From Rhodospirillaceae bacterium (GTDB lineage Bacteria > Pseudomonadota > Alphaproteobacteria > Rhodospirillales > Magnetospirillaceae): 32,969 bases of DNA. The notes under the pieces were generated by a model. It saw only the letters and a program-made list of their open reading frames with translations. It was not told the origin of the DNA and made no database searches. The stretch is from positions 1 through 32,969 of the forward strand of contig JAITNJ010000043.1 in NCBI GenBank assembly GCA_031290545.1, in the 5' to 3' direction. This document shows, piece after piece, positions 1-8,479 of this stretch. A program made the translations under genes and the position numbers. The number at the start of each line of letters is the position of its first letter. Position 1 is the first letter of the stretch.

Positions 1-1
1 T

Positions 2-967
2 TGGATCTATACTAGAGGAGTTATTAACTTTCAAGAAATGACTACAATTGCTAAATCATTACGAAATAGATTAACTGAACAATATCAAATCTATCGTCCT
101 CAGACTGTACAAGTTCAAACATCATTAGATGGAACATGGAAGCGATTGTTACGTTTTAGCGATGGTAATGAAACCGAAACTGTATATATTCCTGAAAAAA
201 CTCGCGGTTCTCTTTGTATTTCTTCTCAAATTGGATGTACATTGACTTGTAAATTCTGCAACACTGGAACTCAACCATTAGTTCGTAATTTAACTGTATC
301 CGAAATTATAGGCCAATTAATGATAGCCCGAGATTTTCATAGAGATTGGCAAACATCCAACAATCGAATGATTTCAAATATTGTTCTAATGGGAACAGGC
401 GAGCCTTTATTCAATTATAATAATGTTGCAAAAGCAATAAAAATTATTATGAATGGTGATGGCATCTCTATATCAAAACGACGTATCACTTTATCAACAT
501 CTGGTGTAGTACCGATAATTCGTCGTTGTAGCGAAGAACTACATATCAATTTGGCAATCAGTTTAAATGCAGCAAACGATGAAATTCGCAATCAACTTAT
601 GCCAATTAATAAAAAATATCCACTGAATGAACTTATACAATCAATTCGAGACTATCAAACGAGTAATGCTAGAAGAGTCACTTTTGAATATATTATGTTA
701 AAAGGTATTAACGACACTATGAGTGACGCGCGTGCTTTAATCAAATTAGTTAGAGGAATTCCAGCAAAATTTAACTTGATTCCTTTTAATAAGTGGGCTG
801 GGTGTGACTATGAATGTTCAGATATGAAGAACATTAAACGTTTTTCAGATACTTTGTTAGACGCAGGCTATTATGCTCCAATTAGATATTCTCGAGGCGG
901 TGATATTTTTGCAGCTTGTGGTCAACTAAAAAGCAACAGGGCACATGACTCAAACTTACGTCTATAG
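2..967 (+). CDS. rlmN: RlmN, 23S rRNA A2503 / tRNA A37 C2-methyltransferase (5' end outside window)
   Basis: Radical-SAM methyltransferase that methylates C2 of A2503 in 23S rRNA and A37 of some tRNAs, acting in the cytoplasm on ribosome assembly and decoding accuracy. The CxxxCxxC iron-sulfur motif is visible as CTLTCKFC, and the C-terminal RGGDIFAACGQL carries the second catalytic cysteine, so the core is intact. The track starts at Met 38, but the frame stays open to the window edge and encodes WIYTRGVINFQE just before that Met. This matches the usual RlmN segment ahead of the MTTIAK stretch. The true start is therefore upstream of the window, and the 309-residue ORF is truncated only by the window boundary (family length is roughly 350-400). 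The GAGGAG at 15-20 is too far from Met 38 to act as its ribosome binding site. Identification is very secure. Confidence 0.95.
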   Translation, partial: WIYTRGVINFQEMTTIAKSLRNRLTEQYQIYRPQTVQVQTSLDGTWKRLLRFSDGNETETVYIPEKTRGSLCISSQIGCTLTCKFCNTGTQPLVRNLTVSEIIGQLMIARDFHRDWQTSNNRMISNIVLMGTGEPLFNYNNVAKAIKIIMNGDGISISKRRITLSTSGVVPIIRRCSEELHINLAISLNAANDEIRNQLMPINKKYPLNELIQSIRDYQTSNARRVTFEYIMLKGINDTMSDARALIKLVRGIPAKFNLIPFNKWAGCDYECSDMKNIKRFSDTLLDAGYYAPIRYSRGGDIFAACGQLKSNRAHDSNLRL

Positions 968-1020
968 ATAATGCAAGACCTAATTATTAAAGAAAACATC
1001 TACGTATATGTCTAAAATAC

Positions 1021-1055
1021 TTTATAACAAAACAACATAGAAATTTTGTTATAAA
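1021..1055. terminator. Hairpin between rlmN and the methyltransferase relic
   Basis: A perfect 12-bp inverted repeat, TTTATAACAAAA / TTTTGTTATAAA, has an 11-nt loop. It lies 54 bp after the rlmN stop and just before the 3' end of the convergent pseudogene, so it could terminate from both sides. The stem is AT-only apart from one G-C pair, so folding is weak. The position makes it the best terminator candidate here. Confidence 0.45.
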
Positions 1056-1062
1056 ATGAATC

Positions 1063-2501
1063 TTATAGTTTTAATTCACTTTGTTCTACGCAATTTGATC
1101 TAGAATTAGCCGATTTGTAAACTGATTTTTTAAGAAGTACATCAATACGCTTTCCAGATAATATTTCATCAATGGTAATAATTTTTAAAATAGGAATTTC
1201 TATATTATAAATTTCGTGATTGAAATTTCCTGCTTGTACTGCTTCTCTTTTCATATCCCTACTAGAATTAAAAAGAGTAATAAATATTCCAGCAACTGCT
1301 TTTTCTCGATCTATTACGTGTAAAAAATCACGTATCTGAGATATATTTACTTTTCCTGATTTTACTTGAAATAAAATATTTTCACACTCTTAATAAACCT
1401 TTCCATCAATACCATCATCAGCCCCTTTCTTTTCATTTATAATTGCATAATTGTTGGAATAAGTAAGAATTGCCCATTTCTCAAACTCTTTTCTAGTCCT
1501 ATCATCTTTTTTATTAGCAAGAGCAATAGCACACTATCAATATCTTTTGGAATACCAGATAAAACTATATTATCTATGATCTCCTTACCGTAGGTATCTT
1601 GTAATCTTTTAAGAATAAGGGCTATGCTTTGATATGTAATATCAATACCTATCCACTTACGTTTTAACTTCTGAGCTACTGATACTGTTGTTCCACAACC
1701 ACAATAAGCATCAAGAATTATATCTTCTTCATTACTAGATACTTTGATTATTCGTTCAAGTAAAGCTTCTGGTTTTTGAGTTGGGTAACCTAGACGCTCA
1801 GGAGTCATATTATTTAAGAAAGAAATTTTCCGCCAATCGAAACAATTACGACCTCTTTCATTTTGCCTTAAATAATACTTATCATTTACTTTCTTTAATT
1901 TACCTTGTTCGTCATACCAATAAGGCTCTCTTACAGCATCTGAATTAAAAACATAATTAGAGCCTTTTGAATACCAAAAAATAGTATCGTGTTTTTTTGA
2001 AAAATATTTTTTTGATGCGCCTCCAGAACCATAACACCACACAATTTCATTCAGAAATTTGCCATTGCCCTGCAAAATATGGTATCGCAAAGAATTTTAA
2101 GATAATGACTAGAAGTAGTATCACAATGTAAATAAAAACTGCCAGTATGTTTCAAGATACGCTGAATTTCTACAATTCTTCGTGTCATATATACTAAATA
2201 CGCGAACATGCCACATCTAGACAAGACGTTACATAGTCCATTTATCAAATCTATAGTTTTAATATTGTATATATCTGTTCTTTCTAAGATCTCTTGCATT
2301 CCTTGTTCTGCAGAATTATCCCAACACCAAGTATCGATAAAAGCTTGAGACTGAGCAATATCATCTTTATCGATGTTATTATAAATCTGATTATAATTTC
2401 GTTTAGAATTAAAAGGAGGATCGATATAACACAAATCGATTTGGTATGCTTTTCCGCATAACTTCTAAATTATCTCCGTAAAATAGCTGAGACTTATTCA
2501 T
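1063..2501 (-). pseudogene. Decayed DNA methyltransferase with C-terminal Mrr-like endonuclease domain
   Basis: Relic of a single-chain site-specific DNA methyltransferase/restriction protein. It starts at ATG 2501 (MNKSQLFYGDNLEVMRK). Motif IV is CYIDPPFNSKRNYN, followed by [23 protein letters not shown] and the AdoMet motif DAYCGCGTT. The order IV then I is that of beta-class N6-adenine/N4-cytosine enzymes. The C-terminal part has GIDG and ILFQVKSGK, resembling a PD-(D/E)xK Mrr-type nuclease core. At least four lesions are visible. There is a frameshift at about 2438 before DLCYIDPPF. A net +1 shift near 2071-2074 (an extra TGCA fits) leaves the ORFs 2051-2434 and 1437-2090 in different frames. 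A second shift lies near 1531-1532. An in-frame TAA sits at 1390-1392 inside the nuclease region. The ORFs listed at 1063-1254, 1437-2090 and 2051-2434 are all pieces of this gene. A functional product is very unlikely. Confidence 0.88.
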
Positions 2502-2863
2502 GGTTGGTATCAAAATATATATTTCTCTTTAAATTAAATGTTCCTGATTTTTTCTAAGAAAAATTTGTTAACTACATTTTCAAATTGAAATTTTTAAATC
2601 ACATTAAAAATGTTATGCATGACAATATAACCGTAAATATTATTAATTTCAAAAAGTGTGCTCTTACATGTTAAGAAAGATGATATTTTGGCATGATTAT
2701 AATCATAAATAATCTCTTGATAGTTAATTTGATTTATTCGTAGATAAATAAAATATGTTGTATTATTTATGATTATTATGAATTTAACTATAAAGAAGTG
2801 CACTCTTCAACTGTATAACATTTTTCAATTTTAAAATTTTCTCATATTTACAGGATCATATCC
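2502..2863. other. AT-rich spacer upstream of argG, no convincing gene
   Basis: This is the 362-bp gap between the start of the methyltransferase relic and argG. The 69-codon minus-strand ORF at 2594-2803 is rich in Ile, Asn and Tyr, as expected from random AT-rich sequence, and shows no recognisable domain. The gap holds an inverted repeat (listed separately) and an imperfect 12-bp direct repeat, AAGTGTGCTCTT at 2654 and AAGTGCACTCTT at 2796. It must also hold the argG promoter, but I cannot assign clear -35/-10 boxes in this base composition. Confidence 0.6.
2699..2776. repeat. 15-bp inverted repeat with 48-bp spacer upstream of argG
   Basis: ATAATCATAAATAAT at 2699-2713 is the exact reverse complement of ATTATTTATGATTAT at 2762-2776. 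The arms lie about 90-165 bp upstream of the argG start. They could form a leader stem, be a protein-binding site, or be chance in AT-rich DNA. No known riboswitch or arginine-repressor site is recognised. Confidence 0.5.
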
Positions 2864-4078
2864 ATGAAGGATAAAATCAAGAAAATCGTTCTAGCTTATT
2901 CTGGTGGGTTAGATACATCAATAATTCTTCGCTGGTTACAAGATCAATACAAGTGTGAAGTAGTAACTTTTACTGCTGATCTTGGTCAGTGCGAAGAATT
3001 GGAGCCTGCACATAAAAAAGCACTATTGATGGGTATTAAACCAGAAAATATCTATATAGAAAATCTGCGTGAAGAATTCGTTAGTGATTTTGTATTTCCC
3101 ATGTTTCGTGCCAATGCTTTATATGAAGGTGTATATCTACTAGGGACATCTATTGCCAGACCGTTAATTGCAAAACGTCAGATCGAGATAGTAAACAAAA
3201 CAGGTGCTGATGCAGTTGCACATGGCGCAACTGGTAAGGGAAACGATCAAGTTCGTTTCGAACTTGGTTATTACGCTTTAAAGCCAGATATCAAAGTAAT
3301 CGCGCCATGGCGTTTGTGGGATTTAAATTCACGATCATCTCTATTAGATTATGCTAAGAAACAACAAATTCCAATCTCTACTGACAATCTAAATGAATCA
3401 CCTTATTCTACTGATGCCAATCTTTTGCACATATCTTACGAAGGAAAGATTCTCGAAGATCCTTGGGTTGAACCATCTGAAAATATGTTTACTCGCTCTG
3501 TTAGCCCTGAAAAAGCCCCAGACAAAGCAACTTATATTGAGATAGAATTTGAATATGGAAATGCCGTTGCAATCAATGATGAAAGATTATCTCCAGCAAT
3601 CTTATTAACTAGGCTAAATTATCTCGGTGGTACCAACGGTATTGGACGTCTTGATATAGTAGAAAATCGTTTTGTCGGTATGAAAAGTCGTGGTGTTTAT
3701 GAAACACCAGGTGGATCAATTTTAATCGTTGCTCATCGAGCAATAGAAAGTTTAACACTAGATCGTGGTGAAGCTCATCTTAAAGATGAATTGATGCCTC
3801 GATATGCTGAATTGATTTATAATGGCTTTTGGTGGAGTTCAGAACGAAAAGCAATTCAAACTATGATTGACGAGATTAGTCAAAATGTTTCTGGAACTGT
3901 TCGTCTCAAGCTCTACAAGGGTAACGTTACGGTAGTTGGACGCAAATCCCTCAAATCGTTATATCAACATGATTATGTGACATTCGAAGAAGATTCGGTC
4001 TACAATCAACATGATGCAGAAGGTTTTATTAAATTAAATGCCCTACGAATGCGTTTAGCCAAAATAGTTCGCAGTTAA
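2864..4078 (+). CDS. argG: Argininosuccinate synthase
   Basis: Joins citrulline and aspartate, using ATP, to make argininosuccinate in the penultimate step of arginine synthesis; cytoplasmic. The N-terminal pyrophosphatase-type P-loop is AYSGGLDTS at residues 11-19. Downstream signatures include [13 protein letters not shown] and [12 protein letters not shown]. The 404-residue length is normal and the frame is unbroken. The ATG is preceded by AGGA at 8-nt spacing. The gene stands alone, with the methyltransferase relic upstream and convergent folD downstream, so it is probably transcribed by itself. Its retention suggests that arginine synthesis, or recycling of citrulline, still matters to the cell. 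argH is not in this window. Confidence 0.97.
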   Translation: MKDKIKKIVLAYSGGLDTSIILRWLQDQYKCEVVTFTADLGQCEELEPAHKKALLMGIKPENIYIENLREEFVSDFVFPMFRANALYEGVYLLGTSIARPLIAKRQIEIVNKTGADAVAHGATGKGNDQVRFELGYYALKPDIKVIAPWRLWDLNSRSSLLDYAKKQQIPISTDNLNESPYSTDANLLHISYEGKILEDPWVEPSENMFTRSVSPEKAPDKATYIEIEFEYGNAVAINDERLSPAILLTRLNYLGGTNGIGRLDIVENRFVGMKSRGVYETPGGSILIVAHRAIESLTLDRGEAHLKDELMPRYAELIYNGFWWSSERKAIQTMIDEISQNVSGTVRLKLYKGNVTVVGRKSLKSLYQHDYVTFEEDSVYNQHDAEGFIKLNALRMRLAKIVRS

Positions 4079-4133
4079 CATTATGCTAGAAAATTTATAT
4101 ATTCAAAAGTAATCTCTTAGATGCAATGGCATG

Positions 4134-4160
4134 TACTTCTATGTGCCTAGTATAGAAGTA
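4134..4160. terminator. Hairpin between convergent argG and folD
   Basis: TACTTCTAT (4134-4142) and ATAGAAGTA (4152-4160) form a perfect 9-bp stem with a 9-nt loop. An AT-rich run follows on the plus strand. It sits in the 89-bp gap between the argG and folD stops and could serve both as a bidirectional terminator. Confidence 0.5.
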
Positions 4161-4167
4161 ATATTTA

Positions 4168-5061
4168 TTATATCACTTCTTTGAATGGTAAATCATGTAT
4201 GCGACAACACGCTTCTAAAACATTTCTAAGTAGAATAGCTATTGTTATTGGACCAATACCACCTGGTACTGGTGTGATAGCACCGGCCACTGATAAAGCT
4301 TCATTAAAAGCAACGTCACCAACTATATAACTCTTTCCAGTATCTGATAGTATACGATTAATACCAACATCAAGAACCAAAGCTCCAGGTTTAATCCAAT
4401 CACCCTTGATTAATTTAGGCTGTCCAACTGCAGCTATCAAAATATCTGCTTTACGACATACATCTGGCAAATTTCTCGTATGCGAGTGCGCAATGATTAC
4501 AGTAGCTGATTCACGCAACAACAATTGTGCCATAGGTTTACCAACAATGTTTGAACGTCCAAGCACAATCGATATTTTACCAGAAAGATCCACCAATTCA
4601 CTTTTAGCTAATAACAAACACCCAAGTGGCGTACATGGAACAATTGCAGTACCACTACCAGAAGTTAAACGTCCAACGTTTAGTGGATGAAATCCATCAA
4701 CATCTTTATCTGGATCAATAGCTTCAATGACCTTTTGTGCATCAATTTGTTTTGGTAATGGCAATTGAACCAAAATTCCATGCACTCTAGGGTCTACATT
4801 CAATTGTTTAATTAAACTTAATAATTCTTTCTCGTCAGCATTAACCTGTAAATAATACTCGAAAGAAATAATACCTACTTCAGTTGCGCGCTTGTTTTTA
4901 TTCTTTACATAAATATGACTTGCTGAATTATCACCAACCAATATTACAGCAAGGCCAGGAATCGGACCTCCACCAGCTTTTAAATCAACAATTTGATTAG
5001 TAATGATATTTCGAATATAACTAGCAAAAATATTACCATCGATAATCTTAGCTTGATTCAT
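4168..5061 (-). CDS. folD: FolD, methylenetetrahydrofolate dehydrogenase / cyclohydrolase
   Basis: Bifunctional cytoplasmic enzyme that interconverts 5,10-methylene-THF, 5,10-methenyl-THF and 10-formyl-THF, feeding purine synthesis and initiator Met-tRNA formylation. The catalytic region reads SHIYVKNK, with Tyr51 and Lys55. It is followed by [21 protein letters not shown] and PCTPLGCL, and the Rossmann-type segment [16 protein letters not shown]. The 297-residue length is normal. The ATG at 5061 lies inside the end of the DUF167 gene with a 14-bp overlap, so the two are probably translationally coupled. It is the last gene of a yggT-DUF167-folD minus-strand operon, an arrangement I recall from many alphaproteobacteria. 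Confidence 0.97.
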   Translation of the reverse strand: MNQAKIIDGNIFASYIRNIITNQIVDLKAGGGPIPGLAVILVGDNSASHIYVKNKNKRATEVGIISFEYYLQVNADEKELLSLIKQLNVDPRVHGILVQLPLPKQIDAQKVIEAIDPDKDVDGFHPLNVGRLTSGSGTAIVPCTPLGCLLLAKSELVDLSGKISIVLGRSNIVGKPMAQLLLRESATVIIAHSHTRNLPDVCRKADILIAAVGQPKLIKGDWIKPGALVLDVGINRILSDTGKSYIVGDVAFNEALSVAGAITPVPGGIGPITIAILLRNVLEACCRIHDLPFKEVI

Positions 5062-5374
5062 GTTTTTTCACATAATTTTTCAATATGAGTTTAATATTTT
5101 CTACATCTCCTTCTATAAATAGAATCTTTCGTCGAGATGTTACGCCAGATACTATTCGAATAGATCTTTTGGCAATTTTCCAACTTTTAGATAATAAATT
5201 AATCATGGCCTTGTTAGCTTTACCATCTTCTGGAACAGTAGTTACTGAAATCTTTAGTAAGTTATCATTCACACTTTCAGTAAAACTCTCTATGCAATTA
5301 CAAGATGCTTTAGGCGTTAACTTGACAGTCAAATGAACTCCATCAGTAACAACTGGATTTAGAAAAGAAGCCAT
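5048..5374 (-). CDS. DUF167 / YggU family protein
   Basis: Small conserved protein of 108 residues with the family pattern [12 protein letters not shown] near the N-terminus, then [17 protein letters not shown] and [18 protein letters not shown]. The family has a compact alpha/beta fold and no firmly established function. It lies between yggT (12-bp gap upstream) and folD (14-bp overlap downstream), which fits one transcript. The frame is intact and the length ordinary. No clear Shine-Dalgarno precedes the ATG, only an A/G-rich stretch. Confidence 0.9.
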   Translation of the reverse strand: MASFLNPVVTDGVHLTVKLTPKASCNCIESFTESVNDNLLKISVTTVPEDGKANKAMINLLSKSWKIAKRSIRIVSGVTSRRKILFIEGDVENIKLILKNYVKKHESS

Positions 5375-5386
5375 TCTTTTCTATAA

Positions 5387-5686
5387 TTAAAAGATAATAT
5401 TAGTGATCATAGGCAGACACCTCTGGACTATCCAAAGAATAAGTAATAAGAAAATCGATGAAAAATCAACATTACCACTATTAGATACAATACGACGTAT
5501 CGGTCGCAACATTGGTTCAACAATTCTATAAAGAATTTCCATGATCATAGAAACGACACGATTGTGCACGTTAATGATATTAAAAAAACTTAACCAATTT
5601 AAAATAATAAATGCTAATACAGATGTCTTTAGAAATTCTATAATAGAATCAATTATTGTTACAAATAGCATCATAAAATCTTGCAT
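5387..5686 (-). CDS. YggT family integral membrane protein
   Basis: A 99-residue inner-membrane protein. Residues about 5-33 form a hydrophobic segment ending in NWLSFF, and residues about 76-97 (SSIFLLLILWIVQRCL) form a second one. Between them lies the family signature ILYRIVEPMLRPIRRIV. YggT proteins are small two-helix membrane proteins with proposed but poorly defined roles in osmotic stress or envelope and division processes. It is the first gene of the yggT-DUF167-folD set. The ATG at 5686 has no strong ribosome binding site. The assignment rests on the signature, topology and gene context. Confidence 0.9.
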   Translation of the reverse strand: MQDFMMLFVTIIDSIIEFLKTSVLAFIILNWLSFFNIINVHNRVVSMIMEILYRIVEPMLRPIRRIVSNSGNVDFSSIFLLLILWIVQRCLPMITNIIF

Positions 5687-5792
5687 ATATAAAATCTTTT
5701 GGGAAATTTAACAAAACTCATTATAATCACAGTTATATTTTTTCTACAAGCACTAGTAAAACATAGTTTTTTCTTATTTGTAATTTCACATT

Positions 5793-5868
5793 GGGGTCGT
5801 AGCTCAGTTGGAAGAGCAACGCGTTCGCAATGCGTAGGTCGGGAGTTCGATTCTCCCCGACTCCACCA
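5793..5868 (+). tRNA. tRNA-Ala (anticodon CGC)
   Basis: A 76-nt cloverleaf with encoded CCA. The acceptor stem GGGGTCG / CGACTCC contains the G3-U70 pair that marks alanine tRNAs. The D-stem is GCTC/GAGC. The anticodon arm is ACGCG-TTCGCAA-TGCGT, giving anticodon CGC, which reads GCG. The T-arm is GGGAG-TTCGATT-CTCCC. All stems pair. The plus-strand ORF at 5699-5905 is a shadow over this gene. Confidence 0.96.
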
Positions 5869-5910
5869 AATTTTAATAAATTCAATTATTGAATTAGCTA
5901 TCTGATAAAA

Positions 5911-5926
5911 TAATGATATATCATTA
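5911..5926. repeat. Perfect 16-bp palindrome downstream of tRNA-Ala
   Basis: TAATGATATATCATTA is its own reverse complement. It lies in the 266-bp AT-rich spacer (5869-6134) between tRNA-Ala and lpxD. A smaller hairpin, AATTCAA-tta-TTGAATT, lies just before it at about 5880-5896 and may terminate the tRNA transcript. The palindrome could be an operator or chance. I see no gene in this spacer. Confidence 0.4.
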
Positions 5927-6134
5927 CAGTCTTGTATTAAAGATCTTACATATTGTTATTAATATTGGAACAGTTCATCAGTTGTTAAAATAAATACTAA
6001 TATTAATAATTATTGAATTAACCTGTTTATTAATTAAAAGCTACCATCATAAAATATGTCTAATGCAAAAGGCTTATTTTATTGTTGTAATTGTCATTAG
6101 ATAAATTAACTGCATATACTTAGGAATTTTCTAA

Positions 6135-7160
6135 ATGAATTTGGTTGATATTGCATCAAATATAAAAGCAACATTGGTTAACGTAGCAAATAAAGAAAAT
6201 ATTGACATCATTGGTGTTGCTGGTATCGAAGATGCAAATTCAAATCAAATTACTTTTATTGCAAATAAAAAATATACACCAATGGCCAATGTAACGAATG
6301 CCGGTGCAATTATAGTTTCGCCTGACTTTCCTCAAATTACCATACCAACATTGCGAACAAAAAATCCATATTTTGCATTTGCGCTAGCTGTTGAATTATT
6401 TTATCAATCCCCACAGTATGAATCTGGTATTCACACAACTGCTATCATTCATCCTTCTGCAAAAATAGGTAACAACGCTCATATCGGAGCATATGTAGTA
6501 ATAGACGCTGATGTTAAAATCGGTAACAACGCTATTTTACTATCACATGTAGTAATTTATCGAGGAGTTCATATTGGAAATGATTTTTTTGCTCACAGTC
6601 ACGCGATCGTTCGTGAATATTGTAGCCTTGGAAATCATGTAACTTTACAAAATAGTGCTATAATTGGATCCGACGGTTTTGGTTTTGCTAAGAATGATAA
6701 TGGACAATGGCATAAGATCGTTCAATCAGGAATTACAGTTATCAAAGATAACGTTGAAGTTCAAGCCAACGCTTGTGTTGATCGTTCGACAATTGGTCAG
6801 ACATATATAGGTTGTGGAGTAAAGATCGATAATCTTGTTCAAATTGGACATGGCAGTAAAATTGGTGAAAACGACATGCTATGTGCACAAGTTGGTATAT
6901 CTGGCTCAACTGCGATTGGAGCTAATGTTATTCTTGCTGGTCAAGTTGGTATTGCCGGTCATTGCAAGATTGGTGACGATGTTATAGTAACTGCAAAAAG
7001 TGGAGTTTCAGGAGATATTAAATCAAGAAAAATAGTCAGTGGAATCCCAGCTATAGATAATAAATTGTGGTTACGCATATCAGCGGCATATAAGTGCCTT
7101 CCAGAAATGATTAAAATCATCAGAAAACTTACTAAAACTTTATCTATTGATAATCATTAA
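6135..7160 (+). CDS. lpxD: LpxD, UDP-3-O-acylglucosamine N-acyltransferase
   Basis: Third step of lipid A synthesis: transfers a 3-hydroxyacyl chain from acyl-ACP to the 2-amino group of UDP-3-O-acylglucosamine in the cytoplasm. An N-terminal uridine-binding domain (about residues 1-100) ends in KNPYFAFALAVELFY. It is followed by a long left-handed beta-helix of hexapeptide repeats such as IGNNAHIGAYVVIDADVKIG. The segment LVQIGHGSKIG carries the likely catalytic His239, and GSDGFGFAKNDNG is a family signature. The 341-residue length is normal. AGGA precedes the ATG by 9 nt. The gene stands alone, away from the bamA-fabZ-lpxA neighbours it commonly has. Its presence implies an LPS-bearing outer membrane. 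Confidence 0.96.
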   Translation: MNLVDIASNIKATLVNVANKENIDIIGVAGIEDANSNQITFIANKKYTPMANVTNAGAIIVSPDFPQITIPTLRTKNPYFAFALAVELFYQSPQYESGIHTTAIIHPSAKIGNNAHIGAYVVIDADVKIGNNAILLSHVVIYRGVHIGNDFFAHSHAIVREYCSLGNHVTLQNSAIIGSDGFGFAKNDNGQWHKIVQSGITVIKDNVEVQANACVDRSTIGQTYIGCGVKIDNLVQIGHGSKIGENDMLCAQVGISGSTAIGANVILAGQVGIAGHCKIGDDVIVTAKSGVSGDIKSRKIVSGIPAIDNKLWLRISAAYKCLPEMIKIIRKLTKTLSIDNH

Positions 7161-7233
7161 TCTTGATTCGTTTAAAAATGAAGTTTTATTCACTAGATTA
7201 AAATCTTTATTTATCAATAATATTCACTTTAAT

Positions 7234-7251
7234 AAAAAATCTCACATGAGA
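7234..7251 (-). terminator. Possible terminator of tRNA-Met
   Basis: On the minus strand, TCTC-atgt-GAGA is a short 4-5 bp stem followed by a run of T residues, about 25 nt past the tRNA CCA end. The stem is short, so this is tentative. Confidence 0.3.
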
Positions 7252-7275
7252 ACTTATAAAGTTGCATTAGCATTA

Positions 7276-7352
7276 TGGTAGCGGAGGAGGGATTTGAACC
7301 CCCGACAAACGGATTATGATTCCGGCGCTCTAACCAACTGAGCTACTCCGCC
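7276..7352 (-). tRNA. tRNA-Met (anticodon CAT), probably elongator
   Basis: A 77-nt cloverleaf with encoded CCA. The acceptor stem is GGCGGAG / CTCCGCT, with a G-U first pair. The D-stem is GCTC/GAGC. The anticodon loop ATCATAA gives CAT. The T-arm is GGGGG-TTCAAAT-CCCTC with one G-U pair. The top pair of the anticodon stem (27-43) is C-U, a mismatch. The first acceptor pair is G-U and the three G-C pairs typical of initiator tRNA are missing from the anticodon stem, so elongator Met is likelier than initiator. An Ile2 tRNA with lysidine cannot be wholly excluded from sequence alone. Confidence 0.93.
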
Positions 7353-7408
7353 ACACTATTATATTTAATCGTTTGAAAGTAACATTTTATATATTTATTA
7401 TATTAAAA

Positions 7409-8479
7409 TCAATTATTGACTGCTTGTTTAATCCAACCACCACCAAGAACAAGTTCTCCATCATAAAATACACAAGCTTGACCAGGAGTAACGCCTTCTT
7501 TTGGCCGATCAAAAATAACATTAAAAATACCATTATCATCTTGATGCAACGTTGCAGGAATCGGTTCGCTTGCAGAACGAATCTTTACTTGCACTCGATT
7601 AATTCCTGACGTTTCTTCAACCAACCAATTTACTCCTGACAGGGTAACTCCAGCTCTAATCAATATCTCTTTTGGACCAACAATAACTCTATGCATAATA
7701 GCATCTATTTGAATTACATATAGTGGTTCACCACCGCCTAAACCAAGACCTTTACGCTGACCGACTGTATAATGAATTATACCATTATGACATCCCAAAA
7801 TGCGACCGTCAACATGAACAATATTACCACTTTTAATAGAGTTTGGACGCAACAACTCGATCAAACTAGCATAATTACCATCTGGAACAAAGCATATATC
7901 TTGACTATCTGGTTTAGTAGCAACAGGTAATTTATATTGTTTAGCAATTTTACGAGTTTCATTTTTACTTTTTATATCACCTAATGGAAAGCGTAAGAAA
8001 TTCAATTTTTCACGTATTGTAGTAAATAAAAAATAACTCTGATCACGTTCATGATCAACGCCACGTAGCATACGTGTAACACCTTCTACCTTTTCACAAC
8101 GAACATAATGACCAGTGGCTAATGCTTCTGCATCAAGATCATGTGCAATACCGAAAAGATCCCGAAATTTTACTGTCTGATTACAAAGAATACATGGGAT
8201 AGGTGTTTCTCCAGCAAGATAAGAATCAATAAACTGCTCGATCACATCTTGACGAAAAGTGTTTTCATAATCGATAACATAATGTGGAATTTTTAAATGA
8301 TCAGCAACTCGACGCGCATCATATATATCCTTGCTAGAACAACAACGTCCTATAACTTGATCATTTTTGTAAAGCTGTAAAGTAATACCAACAACATCCC
8401 ATCCATCATTCTTAAGTAAAGCTGCTGTAACCGAAGAATCAACACCACCAGACATAGCAACAACAATTCGTCGGCCCAT
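7409..8479 (-). CDS. mnmA: MnmA, tRNA-specific 2-thiouridylase
   Basis: Adenylates U34 of Lys, Glu and Gln tRNAs and replaces O2 with sulfur supplied by the IscS persulfide (directly or via relay proteins); cytoplasmic. The PP-loop SGGVDSS is at residues 10-16. The first catalytic cysteine is in CILCNQTVKF (Cys99) and the second in SQDICFVPDG (Cys196), so both are present. The C-terminal region includes GQRKGLGLG and TPGQACVFYDG. The track begins at a TTG (8482), but the adjacent ATG at 8479 has GGAG at 8-nt spacing and is preferred, giving 356 residues. It is the last gene downstream of the isc block on the same strand, 200 bp after hscA. That places the sulfur consumer beside its sulfur donor IscS. 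Confidence 0.96.
   Translation of the reverse strand: MGRRIVVAMSGGVDSSVTAALLKNDGWDVVGITLQLYKNDQVIGRCCSSKDIYDARRVADHLKIPHYVIDYENTFRQDVIEQFIDSYLAGETPIPCILCNQTVKFRDLFGIAHDLDAEALATGHYVRCEKVEGVTRMLRGVDHERDQSYFLFTTIREKLNFLRFPLGDIKSKNETRKIAKQYKLPVATKPDSQDICFVPDGNYASLIELLRPNSIKSGNIVHVDGRILGCHNGIIHYTVGQRKGLGLGGGEPLYVIQIDAIMHRVIVGPKEILIRAGVTLSGVNWLVEETSGINRVQVKIRSASEPIPATLHQDDNGIFNVIFDRPKEGVTPGQACVFYDGELVLGGGWIKQAVNN

Noticed and set aside
38-40. Met 38 as the true start of rlmN
   Set aside because: The frame continues to the window edge and encodes conserved RlmN residues; there is no suitably spaced ribosome binding site.
2594-2803. 69-codon minus-strand ORF upstream of argG
   Set aside because: Composition is that of translated AT-rich noise (Ile, Asn, Tyr) with no domain, no ribosome binding site and no coupling to neighbours.
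5699-5905. 68-codon plus-strand ORF
   Set aside because: It runs straight through the tRNA-Ala gene and has no recognisable domain.
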